From positions 1-7,218 of the forward strand of contig JAUWXW010000080.1 in assembly GCA_030616195.1 (NCBI GenBank): 7,218 nt of DNA, given 5' to 3'. The notes below the pieces were generated by a model that was not told the origin of the DNA, did no database searches, and worked only from the letters and a program-made list of their open reading frames with translations. The first letter of the stretch is position 1. Every line of letters begins with the position of its first letter. Made by a program: the position numbers and the translations under genes. This DNA is from Chloroflexota bacterium. GTDB taxonomy: Bacteria; Chloroflexota; Dehalococcoidia; RBG-13-53-26. Below, in pieces: positions 1-6,348 of this stretch.

Positions 1-772
1 CTCTCCTGCAAATCTCGATGAAGGTCTGTGTGGTATCCTCAACAAATTGCAGAGGGCTCTTGACCAAACAGGTGATAAAGGAAATGATGGGGTTTTCCTT
101 CAGCTCCTCCTCCCCTCCCACTATTAGCTTTGCCATGTTCATCACGTTATCCAGTTGTTTCAGGCTGGTTAGCCCTGACATAACATGCTTAGTGGTGTTA
201 TTTAAGGAGGCAAAGTACTTGTTAACATCCTTATTATCTTCGGTAATGTCTTTATCCTGGATGTTTACAGTACGGATGTAGCCATCCAGAGTCTCCAGAT
301 GCTCGCAGACATGTGCTGACTGGCAAAGGTCGGCAACAGTGCCACGTCGTGGGTGAAATTCGGGCACCTGAATCTCGGTAGCGGGGTCAGATTTCTTTAC
401 ATAGGTTGGAAAATCAACATCCAGCCAGATATTGGTCTCAGAGCCAGAAATCCAGTGTACCCTTGGCTCTTCACCATTCATTCTCAGGCTATTATCCTTG
501 TTCCTGGCACCCAGCTTGACTATCTTCGGTGCGCTATCGAGAGCATCGAGAACAAGTTTCTCTGGAATCTTGACCAGCCAGCACGGATGTTCGCTGGAGG
601 AAACTGAGGTAACCTCTGCGCCTTTGTTATCGAAAATCTCTGCGGCCTCCCGATTGAAACATATCAAACCAGGGTCCCTCAAGATCTCCATAGAAGCCTG
701 GTGAATTAGCGTTATCTGTTCCTTGGTTATCCTTTCATAAGGGGTATCAATTAGGATTCCTTCTCTGGGCAC
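1..772 (-). CDS. MttB-family corrinoid methyltransferase, partial (C-terminal half beyond window)
   Basis: The minus-strand frame is open from a GTG at 772-770 to the window edge, giving 257 residues of a family usually near 480. The visible part aligns by eye with the complete MttB homologue at 2711-4150: residues 182-200 (DVNKYFASLNNTTKHVMSG) match DVNRFFAGLDNTSKHIMGG, and PIISFITC (228-235) matches PIISMIAC. MttB-family enzymes transfer a methyl group from a methylamine or betaine to a cognate corrinoid protein in the cytoplasm. The GTG start is supported by an ideal AGGAGG six bases upstream and an in-frame TAA at 799-797. Compared with the paralogue it carries about 15 extra residues around 117-143, rich in Pro, Lys and Glu. 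No in-frame TAG occurs in the visible part, but the region that holds pyrrolysine in true MttB is outside the window. Substrate unknown. It is separated from the upstream corrinoid gene by about 315 bp, so it may have its own promoter. Confidence 0.88.
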   Translation of the reverse strand, partial: MPREGILIDTPYERITKEQITLIHQASMEILRDPGLICFNREAAEIFDNKGAEVTSVSSSEHPCWLVKIPEKLVLDALDSAPKIVKLGARNKDNSLRMNGEEPRVHWISGSETNIWLDVDFPTYVKKSDPATEIQVPEFHPRRGTVADLCQSAHVCEHLETLDGYIRTVNIQDKDITEDNKDVNKYFASLNNTTKHVMSGLTSLKQLDNVMNMAKLIVGGEEELKENPIISFITCLVKSPLQFVEDTTQTFIEICRR

Positions 773-778
773 TTTCTT

Positions 779-784
779 CCTCCT
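779..784 (-). promoter_or_regulatory. Shine-Dalgarno AGGAGG for the second mttB gene
   Basis: On the minus strand AGGAGG stands six bases before the GTG at 772. It is the strongest ribosome-binding site in the window and decides the GTG start of the partial MttB gene. Confidence 0.75.
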
Positions 785-785
785 G

Positions 786-985
786 GCTAGACTCAGTTAG
801 TCCGAAGATAGACTCTCATCCTTTGTAACCACGGATCAAAGCATCAGCTCCAATTACGCCTAGGGCAGATGCTCTCGGCTACTCTACCCTATGATTCGTG
901 AGGGAGAGTCACGCATGAGGGTTCGGTTTCCCTTAGATTGACATCCCACTTGCTAAAACCTTCGTATTTACCTTTGAACCCTAAG
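786..985 (-). other. Gene-free leader with hairpin-forming sequence upstream of second mttB
   Basis: No convincing ORF is present on either strand. An imperfect hairpin spans 886-922: ACCCT (886-890) pairs with AGGGT (918-922), ATG (891-893) with CAT (914-916), and CGTGA (897-901) with TCACG (909-913), leaving a seven-base loop and small bulges. Nearer the mttB start, GCATC and GATGC (about 841-873) can also pair. This could be the leader RNA of the second mttB or an attenuator. I see no cobalamin-riboswitch B12 box and no other riboswitch I recognise. Confidence 0.35.
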
Positions 986-990
986 TGATT

Positions 991-1041
991 GTAGCGCGAG
1001 GCTTTAGCCTCGCCTGAAGCGACCCTAAAGGGTCGCGCTAC
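991..1041. repeat. Double-hairpin palindromic repeat, TTTAGC type, copy 1
   Basis: The outer arms GTAGCGCGA (991-999) and TCGCGCTAC (1033-1041) are perfect 9-bp inverted repeats. Inside are two further perfect 8-bp hairpins: GCGAGGCT (996-1003) with AGCCTCGC (1006-1013), and GCGACCCT (1019-1026) with AGGGTCGC (1029-1036). The whole can fold as a cruciform or as two tandem hairpins. It lies 46 bp after the corrinoid-protein stop codon, like a REP/BIME-type or MITE-like intergenic element. It may also act as a 3' mRNA stabiliser or transcript end. A related copy is at 6731-6760. Confidence 0.85.
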
Positions 1042-1087
1042 TGGGCAAGCCAACCGCAGGCATCTATCTCACACATTGCCTCACACC

Positions 1088-1780
1088 CTATTTCTCACCA
1101 GCAGAGGATAGATATTCCACTACCCGTACTGCATCAAAACCGTCCGCCCCGTAACCATCAGCACCTATACTTCTAGAGAATTCCTCTGAGACCGGGGCTC
1201 CGCCAACGATAACCTTCACGCTGTCCCTGAGCCCACTCTCCGTAAGTGCCTTGATGATATCCTCCATGTGCCTCATAGTGCTGGTCAGCAATGCCGATAG
1301 ACCCAAGAATTGGGGTCTCTCCTCTCTCACGGCATTCACGATGGTTTGAGCATCGATGTCGTTTCCCAAATCCTGGACGGTATAACCAGCCCCTCGAAGC
1401 AATATAGAGACTATGTTCTTCCCGATATCGTGAAGGTCACCTCTTACCGTAGCCACAATTATCTTGCCCTTAGGCTTGATGCCGCTCTTAATAAGGTGGG
1501 GTTCCAATATCCCCATGGCTGCTCCCACGGCTTCAGCGGAGGCCAGCATGTCTGGGATATAGTATTCCTTAGCCTCAAATTTCTGCCCCACAATGAGCAT
1601 GCCCGCGGTAAGCCCTTTGTTGATTATATCCTCCGCATTTATGCCCCTGGCAATGGCTTCCTCGGCAAGCTCAGTAACTCCAGGCTGGCCTTCCCTCCCC
1701 TCCTCCAGCCCTTCGTCCTCGGAAGTTGCTCTTCCCTGGATGACGTTCTCTTTGATTAGGCCAAGTATATCCTCTACCAT
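1088..1780 (-). CDS. Corrinoid (B12-binding) methyl carrier protein, MttC/MtbC-like
   Basis: A 230-residue cytosolic cobalamin carrier that shuttles a methyl group between an MttB-type methyltransferase and the methyl-THF-forming enzyme. The N-terminal helical cap domain covers about residues 1-95 (GLTAGMLIVGQKFEAKEYYIP at 56-76 is typical). The Rossmann-like B12 domain follows, with the cobalt-ligand motif DLHDIG at 115-120 (lower axial His117), GLSALLTST at 160-168 and VIVGGAP at 190-196. The length suits the MtbC/MttC/MtmC family (about 210-230). An acidic stretch of roughly ten residues near 20-32 looks like an extra insertion in the cap domain. The ATG is preceded by GGAGAG about ten bases upstream, a rather long spacing. 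It lies 109 bp downstream of the pterin-binding methyltransferase gene and ends with TAG. Which MttB it serves cannot be read from sequence; it could serve both. Confidence 0.93.
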   Translation of the reverse strand: MVEDILGLIKENVIQGRATSEDEGLEEGREGQPGVTELAEEAIARGINAEDIINKGLTAGMLIVGQKFEAKEYYIPDMLASAEAVGAAMGILEPHLIKSGIKPKGKIIVATVRGDLHDIGKNIVSILLRGAGYTVQDLGNDIDAQTIVNAVREERPQFLGLSALLTSTMRHMEDIIKALTESGLRDSVKVIVGGAPVSEEFSRSIGADGYGADGFDAVRVVEYLSSAGEK

Positions 1781-1851
1781 TACTCTTACTCTCCGTCTGA
1801 GTTCAGTAATTCACCAGACTCGCTCCAGGAATGCACCCCCACCACAATACC

Positions 1852-1861
1852 CCATATATGG
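1852..1861. repeat. Perfect 10-bp palindrome CCATATATGG
   Basis: This lies in the 109-bp gap between the pterin-binding methyltransferase gene and the corrinoid gene, the only sizeable gap in the cluster before the second mttB. It could be an operator or part of an internal promoter. There is only one copy and no other support. Confidence 0.3.
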
Positions 1862-1889
1862 CCCTCCTCCCCACGCCACCACACTCTTT

Positions 1890-2699
1890 CTAATCTACCA
1901 GAATGCCTTTTCTGTGGGCCCTGATATACCCTCTGCATCCGGGGTCTTTTCCAGTGAGAACTTCGGCCACCTTGACAAAGCTCATGATCTTAGCATCAAG
2001 AGGGTTCAGGATGGCGGCATCGAGGCCCGCAAAGGCTGCCATCAACAGAAAAGCTCGGTTTACCATATCCCGGTGAGGTAGCCCATAGGAAATATTGCTA
2101 AGCCCCATCACCGTCTTGGCGGACGGATAGCGCGACTTGATCTGCTCAATGGTCTTCAGCGTGACCAGTCCCTGGGTCGAATCCACAGCAATGGGGAGCA
2201 CCAGGGGATCAAAGAATATCTGCTCCTGCTTTACACCCAGCCGGGTCAAGTGCATCATTATCAGCTCACAGGCAGCCAGTCGCTCCTCAACACTGTTAGG
2301 TATCCCCCCCGTTCCCATAGCCAGGGCCACCAACATAGCCTGGTGCTCTACTGCCAAAGGACCAAGGGATTCTAGCTTCTCGGGCTCAGCATTGACCGAG
2401 TTAATCATTACCTGGTCACCACGGTATTTGCCCAGGGCAGCCTCTACAACACTTGGGACGTCGCTGTCAATAGACAGCGGCTTATCCGTGACTGCCTGGA
2501 CCACCTCCACCAACCACTCCATGATGACCTCTGCATGTGCCCAGGCACCCCGGCCAACGCCAACGTTAACATCGATGACATCGGCCCCAGCAGCAGCCTC
2601 GGCTCTGGCAAGGTTTTCCAGGAACTCCCGATCTTTGCCAGAAATGGCTTCGCCTACAGACTTGTTTGACGCATTAAGGTTTTCACCAACTACCAGCAT
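1890..2699 (-). CDS. Methyltetrahydrofolate:corrinoid methyltransferase (pterin-binding, AcsE/MtgA-like)
   Basis: A 269-residue single-domain TIM barrel of the pterin-binding/dihydropteroate-synthase-like superfamily, the usual length for AcsE (MeTr) and MtgA. In demethylation pathways it moves the methyl from methyl-Co(III) corrinoid protein to tetrahydrofolate in the cytoplasm. The N-terminal GENLN (5-9) and DVNVG (43-47) are family signatures. Residues aligning with those that bind and protonate the pterin in Moorella MeTr are present: Asp78 in SIDS, Asn100 in MINSVN, Asp164 in FFDPLVLP and Asn202 in GLSNISYG. The ATG is preceded by GAGG four bases upstream and starts 11 bp after the stop of the MttB gene, so translation is probably coupled. 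The gene ends with TAG. It is not a folate-biosynthetic DHPS, because the MeTr-specific GLSN and DPL-LP motifs are present. Confidence 0.93.
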   Translation of the reverse strand: MLVVGENLNASNKSVGEAISGKDREFLENLARAEAAAGADVIDVNVGVGRGAWAHAEVIMEWLVEVVQAVTDKPLSIDSDVPSVVEAALGKYRGDQVMINSVNAEPEKLESLGPLAVEHQAMLVALAMGTGGIPNSVEERLAACELIMMHLTRLGVKQEQIFFDPLVLPIAVDSTQGLVTLKTIEQIKSRYPSAKTVMGLSNISYGLPHRDMVNRAFLLMAAFAGLDAAILNPLDAKIMSFVKVAEVLTGKDPGCRGYIRAHRKGILVD

Positions 2700-2710
2700 A
2701 TTACCTCGCC

Positions 2711-4150
2711 TTACTCAACGATGCCTGCTATCTCCGACAGCACCCGATCCCTTACGTCTTCAGGCAAGCTGTAGCCATCTTTGGCCATAAGCTCCTCTAC
2801 TTTTTCCGCTGCCCTCTCCCAGGTGGTCTTTCCCCCCCTAGCCTCCCAATCCTCCCGGCTATCTCTGTTGCTGAGGGAGGGTTGATAGTGCTCACCCCGC
2901 ATAAACCGCCTGGTATGCTTGGCAGTAACAAAATTCCCCCCGGGTCCCACCTCCTTGATGAGGTCAAAGGCCAGGGTATCCTCGCTTACCTTTATGCCCT
3001 CGACAGCTCTCATCACCATCCCAAGTATTTCGTTATCCACAACGTATTTCTCGTAGCAAGCAGTCAGAGCGAATTCCATCAGCCCCGCCGCGTCGTGGAT
3101 GAAATTAGCTCCCGCCAGAGCACACAGCAAGCTGGTAATGGCCGATTCATAGCCGCTCTGCGCATCCAACACTTTGGAGTCGGTCATGCCGCCAGTGGCG
3201 TAGAAGGGGAGCTTGTAGAACTGGGCCATCTGGGCCCCGGCGGCATTGATGAGACCCATCTCAACAGAGCCGGCCAGATACTTGAAGTCTCTGAGGTCTG
3301 TATTGCTGGCTACCGAGCCAAAAATAACGGGTGTCCCTGGATTGACAAGCTGCGTCAGCATTACGCCCATCAAGGAGTCTACAGTCTGGATCGCCACGTT
3401 CCCAGCGAGCGTCACCGGTGAGGTAGCTCCGCACAGCGGCTCGGCGGGGCAGACCACGGGTATGCCACTCCTGGCAATGGCTACCATAAAGTCCCCGTAT
3501 TCCTTATCTATCTTTAACGGGCTTATGGTGCAGGCTATCATGGATATGATAGGACGCTGGCGAAGTCTCTCGCTGGAACCAGCGATAGTCTCTGCCATCT
3601 TTAGCACCTGTTTCAGCCCGTCTATGGTGTAAAGACCTCCCATGATATGCTTGCTGGTATTGTCCAGACCGGCAAAGAAGCGGTTGACATCCACCTGATC
3701 TATGGGTAAATCGTTAGGGTAGGTGGGCAGCAAAAAGAGGTGAATATTGTCCAGTTGATGCACCAGCTTGGCGATGCGCTTCAAGTCATCCAGGGTGGCC
3801 AATGTCTTTTCTCCGGTGGCCTGGTGGTAGACGTAAAGAGCAGTGCCCCCGGTCCCGGTGTAAACGCGGTTTCCCCCCAGCACAACATCGTGCTTCTCAT
3901 CCCGCCCACAAAGCCTGATCTCGGACGGTGCCATGTCAATGAGTCCCATGGCCCTTTCCTGAGGCAGGCGCACCAGGTGCTTCTCCTCATCCACCCAAGC
4001 TCCCGCTCCCTTGAAAAGCTCCAGCCCAGTCTCTGAATTCACCTCAAAGCCAACTTCCTCAACTATCCGCATTGCGGTCTGGTGAACCATACGTATAGCT
4101 TCTTGGGTGAGTGGCTTGAAGCTGCCGCCGGCCAGTCCTCTACGAACCAT
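2711..4150 (-). CDS. MttB-family substrate:corrinoid methyltransferase, non-pyrrolysine
   Basis: A complete 479-residue (or 489-residue) member of the trimethylamine methyltransferase MttB family, a cytosolic TIM-barrel enzyme that demethylates a substrate and methylates a corrinoid protein. Hallmarks (numbered from the upstream TTG) are the N-terminal FKPLTQEAIRMVHQTAMRI (21-39), DVNRFF-GLDNTSKHIMGG (164-182), PIISMIACTISPL (210-222) and MTDSKVLDAQSGYES (332-346). The frame has no amber codon, so it is of the pyrrolysine-lacking kind that includes glycine betaine methyltransferase MtgB. Substrate cannot be assigned; quaternary amines or betaines are the usual ones. I prefer the ATG at 4150. 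An in-frame TTG at 4180 would add ten residues and overlap the upstream gene by 19 bp, but has no good ribosome site. AGGAG lies 15 bases before the ATG. The stop TAA is 11 bp before the next gene. It is probably the main catalytic subunit of the cluster. Confidence 0.93.
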   Translation of the reverse strand: MVRRGLAGGSFKPLTQEAIRMVHQTAMRIVEEVGFEVNSETGLELFKGAGAWVDEEKHLVRLPQERAMGLIDMAPSEIRLCGRDEKHDVVLGGNRVYTGTGGTALYVYHQATGEKTLATLDDLKRIAKLVHQLDNIHLFLLPTYPNDLPIDQVDVNRFFAGLDNTSKHIMGGLYTIDGLKQVLKMAETIAGSSERLRQRPIISMIACTISPLKIDKEYGDFMVAIARSGIPVVCPAEPLCGATSPVTLAGNVAIQTVDSLMGVMLTQLVNPGTPVIFGSVASNTDLRDFKYLAGSVEMGLINAAGAQMAQFYKLPFYATGGMTDSKVLDAQSGYESAITSLLCALAGANFIHDAAGLMEFALTACYEKYVVDNEILGMVMRAVEGIKVSEDTLAFDLIKEVGPGGNFVTAKHTRRFMRGEHYQPSLSNRDSREDWEARGGKTTWERAAEKVEELMAKDGYSLPEDVRDRVLSEIAGIVE

Positions 4151-4161
4151 GCCCCTGAGGC

Positions 4162-4839
4162 TTATCTCCTTCCCAGGCAATCGTCTTCGTCACAGGTTAT
4201 GCAGGGATTATAACTCTCTACGTTGCCCTGGGAGGGCCCCATACCAATGATGCCCGAAATTGACTTTCGCGGCATCATCAGACACTGCTCAGTTAAGTGA
4301 ACCCCTATCGAATCAGCGTCCACAGCCCGAAAGACCATCTTCTGCTGGCTTACGTCCCAGTCACAATAGCCGGGGCTGAAACGGTTGCTGATAACGAATC
4401 CATCCGCACGAGCCATCTCCCTTGACATGTCTTGAACATAATCGGCTACCCTCTCGACAGCTTCTGACCCTATGGAATCCAGCACAGAGGCCTGAAGGAT
4501 GAGTCCATCCTCGGCTAGCCTGCCGACTGTTTCTTCCAGGTGCCTGCCGATCGTTACTAAGAACACTGCAACCATGCAGCACCGTTCCAGCAACCGGGCA
4601 ATGACCTCGCTTTCAAAAACAATAGAATCGTCAATGATGGCAACAGAGCCGTGAACCGAGTCTACGTTCTTGATGACGTATGAATGTGAAGGTTCAATGA
4701 GCTGGTGAGCATTCTCTATGTATTCGTCAACCAAATACGACATGCGCGCCGGCGGCTCACATTCGGCACAGTATCCTATGTTCGTCCACACCCGCCTCCT
4801 GTCGATATCAATATCAATCGACCTACTAGTAACCAACAT
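4162..4839 (-). CDS. MetH activation-domain-like protein, putative corrinoid reactivation factor
   Basis: A 225-residue protein resembling the stand-alone form of the cobalamin-dependent methionine synthase activation domain. In MetH this domain binds S-adenosylmethionine and drives reductive methylation of inactive cob(II)alamin. Matching features are the SAM-binding-like segment RFSPGYCDW (153-161), MMPRKSISGIIG (188-199), TIGRHLEE (97-104) and DSIGSEAVE (121-129). An extra C-terminal tail has Cys213, Cys216 and Cys221 (CX2CX4C) in an acidic context, which could bind metal or take part in electron transfer; Cys24 and Cys27 form another CxxC near the N-terminus. It is the first gene of the cluster and ends just inside or before the MttB start. 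No RamA-type ATP-dependent activator is visible, so it may fill that role here; this is inference. The ATG is preceded by GGTGAG at six bases. The N-terminus has a run of alternating Ile and Asp (9-13) before the basic RRR. Confidence 0.87.
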   Translation of the reverse strand: MLVTSRSIDIDIDRRRVWTNIGYCAECEPPARMSYLVDEYIENAHQLIEPSHSYVIKNVDSVHGSVAIIDDSIVFESEVIARLLERCCMVAVFLVTIGRHLEETVGRLAEDGLILQASVLDSIGSEAVERVADYVQDMSREMARADGFVISNRFSPGYCDWDVSQQKMVFRAVDADSIGVHLTEQCLMMPRKSISGIIGMGPSQGNVESYNPCITCDEDDCLGRR

Positions 4840-5509
4840 CTGGCTCTCACCGCCCTTCTATTCTAGGCACCACGAATACTCGACTGCTCTTCCCCCCATA
4901 TAACAACTGTCTCAAACAGATAGCTGTCCACTGCAGGAGGTTGTTTCGGGGAGAGTGTTCTAGGAGAAGGAGATTCTTGAAGAAACAAAGGGGGATTTCT
5001 AAGTGGGGGAAAACGGAGTAACCAATCAGGTTAGTGCAGTATTACTTGGAGAAGAGTGGACCTCTGTCTATCTGCAGTGAAAAGGACAGATAGGGAACTC
5101 CCAAACCGTATATAGTTCTTGGTACTTTAGACTGCCCGCTGCCCTCCTTGATATAATTCTCAGCCCGTGGCTCGATTCTCGGCGTTATTCTATCACATCG
5201 ACCACCTGGTGTCTACTTGTGGTACGCCAAGGTACCTGTCCCGATCCCGTCTGGTGATGTTGTGGCAGCGACTGGTTACAGCAGGATGCAAAAGCGCTGT
5301 GCTTTCATTTCGGCCAATGTGGATGAACTTCCCATCTCACCATCACAAAGCCTTGGGTACACGTATCCCCAGAAAGCAGCGACACTTTGCCGGCCACAAC
5401 TCAGCGGGGTTACTCGTTGACTACTAAGCAAGGAGGTCAGGGCAGTGTAGCCTTGGCATTATGTGGACGCAAGAAAACCTGTCTTGGAACTTCCCAGACT
5501 TGCTTGGCA
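4840..5509. other. Gene-poor intergenic region of about 670 bp
   Basis: I find no convincing protein gene here. The open frames at about 5167-5427 have biased Arg/His/Ser/Trp composition and no recognisable motif. A TGATATAAT (extended -10 like) occurs on the plus strand at 5149-5157 but leads to no supported gene. The promoter of the minus-strand methyltransferase cluster should lie in the left part, but I cannot name convincing -35/-10 boxes. An imperfect inverted repeat spans 4921-5092. Confidence 0.5.
4921..5092. repeat. Imperfect inverted repeat enclosing about 135 bp, possibly a small element remnant
   Basis: The left arm TAGCTGTCCACTGCAG (4921-4936) matches the reverse complement of 5072-5092, which reads TATCTGTCC, five extra bases, then ACTGCAG. 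Eight of nine bases match in the first block and all seven in the second. The right arm also forms its own hairpin: CTATCTG (5068-5074) with CAGATAG (5087-5093). The span holds no ORF. It could be a MITE-like relic or simply regulatory structure upstream of the operon. Confidence 0.35.
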
Positions 5510-5968
5510 TCACCTGCAAGCTTGATAGTTCCGATCAATTGCCTCATGAATATCTTCGCGCGTGCCGACTACGGGCTCAATCCTTCGCCCTGTATGAGAC
5601 TCCAATGCTGCAACAGCCTGGGCATCTCCAGGATCCTCCATAGCCGTCAAGATTGCCCCATCGACAATGCCCAAAGGTAAAACACCGTAGTCCCTGGCCA
5701 ACGACTCAGGAATCAGCTCCAATGCCTCAGGATCGACAGGTTGTTTTCTTACGTTGACGAAGGGTATGTTCAACTCAAAGCCGATAAGCATTGCCAGTTG
5801 TTGTGACGTAAACAACCCCAACCCTACCAGGGTACACCCAACCCCACAGCCAATCTTGCCAGATAGCTGAGAGATGGCCTGGAGCTGCTCATCGGTAATC
5901 AGCTTCGCCTCAACCAGCATCTCGCCGAGACTCGTTGTTTGTACTGTTGCTCTTCTCGATACGTCCAT
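5510..5968 (-). CDS. Stand-alone MshEN / GspE-PilB N-terminal domain protein
   Basis: A 152-residue protein consisting only of the N-terminal domain found in type II secretion and type IV pilus ATPases (GspE, PilB, MshE). Two consecutive repeats of the MshEN type are visible: SLGEMLVEAKLITDEQLQ (13-30) and VGCTLVGLGLFTSQQLAM (43-60), followed by LNIPFV (66-71). The second half, PVDPEALELIPESLARDYGVLPLGI (77-101) and later, is the part that precedes the ATPase in full-length proteins. In MshE this domain binds cyclic di-GMP through RLGxxL-type motifs. Here the first Arg is Ser and the second repeat is also altered, so binding may be lost. No Walker-motif ATPase follows. Stand-alone copies act as adaptor or regulatory proteins in some bacteria, but the role here is unknown. 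The ATG is preceded by AAGGGG about five bases upstream. It ends with TGA, evidence that TGA is a normal stop in this genome. Confidence 0.82.
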   Translation of the reverse strand: MDVSRRATVQTTSLGEMLVEAKLITDEQLQAISQLSGKIGCGVGCTLVGLGLFTSQQLAMLIGFELNIPFVNVRKQPVDPEALELIPESLARDYGVLPLGIVDGAILTAMEDPGDAQAVAALESHTGRRIEPVVGTREDIHEAIDRNYQACR

Positions 5969-6064
5969 TTGTCCCCTTCCAGGCCTATTCTCTTGTCCAG
6001 TGTCTCACCTTTACTGTCTGCCGCTTCGATTTCTTTCGCAACAAGGTCTAACTGTATCTTATCA

Positions 6065-6142
6065 AGTAAAGGTAAAAATCCAGGTTAACAAGGTAAATGA
6101 CAAGGTAAAAATCAGGTAAATCTTGGGTAAAAAAGGGTAAAA
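6065..6142. repeat. Array of seven GGTAAA-like repeats at roughly helical spacing
   Basis: GGTAAA or GGTTAA occurs at 6071, 6083, 6092, 6104, 6115, 6126 and 6136, at steps of 12, 9, 12, 11, 11 and 10 bases, all in one orientation (TTTACC on the minus strand). The spacing is close to one DNA turn, so the sites and their A-tracts face the same side of the helix. The array lies between the divergent MshEN gene and the candidate selenoprotein gene, about 60 bp upstream of an extended -10 promoter. It could be a multi-site protein-binding array or intrinsically bent DNA. Confidence 0.6.
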
Positions 6143-6203
6143 ACTCCGTTACAAACCCTCCGGCAGAGGACGCAAGGTCAGCCAGATAATACTGGCGATT
6201 GGA

Positions 6204-6212
6204 TGCTATAAT
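6204..6212 (+). promoter_or_regulatory. Extended -10 promoter TGCTATAAT
   Basis: A perfect TATAAT at 6207-6212 is preceded by TG one base upstream, the extended -10 form that needs no good -35 box; none is seen. Transcription would start near 6219, giving a leader of about 130 nt before the candidate selenoprotein ATG at 6349. The GGTAAA array is just upstream. Confidence 0.5.
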
Positions 6213-6348
6213 AGGGTGAGGCATGCTAGACCTAGTAAGGCTGCCTTTGCAGAAGCAGAAAACGGAAATGTGACATATGGCACAGTGAAAAACCCTGGAA
6301 TGATGTAGCATAGGAATTACGGGAGGAAATTGTTCTGAGAGGCGGTGC

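Noticed and set aside
820..880. Short minus-strand string ending IGADALIRGYKG, reminiscent of a corrinoid-protein C-terminus
   Set aside because: Only about 19 codons are open between stops. That is too short to call a gene remnant.
886..935. Possible group II intron domain V-like hairpin
   Set aside because: It lacks the catalytic AGC triad and GNRA loop, and there is no reverse transcriptase or other intron domain around it.
2137..2790. Long plus-strand ORF of 217 residues
   Set aside because: It lies antisense to the pterin-binding methyltransferase, with Ser/Thr/Pro/Ala bias typical of a shadow frame.
2711..4150. Pyrrolysine-containing MttB
   Set aside because: There is no in-frame TAG, and TAG serves as an ordinary stop in two neighbouring genes (corrinoid and pterin-binding methyltransferase).
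4155..4180. TTG at 4180 as the MttB start
   Set aside because: It has no ribosome site in range and would add ten residues before the family-typical N-terminus. The ATG at 4150 is preferred, though not proven.
5167..5427. Plus-strand ORF of about 86 residues with a TGATATAAT just upstream
   Set aside because: Composition is rich in Arg, His, Ser and Trp with no motif, and it would be nearly leaderless with a GTG start. It reads like non-coding DNA.
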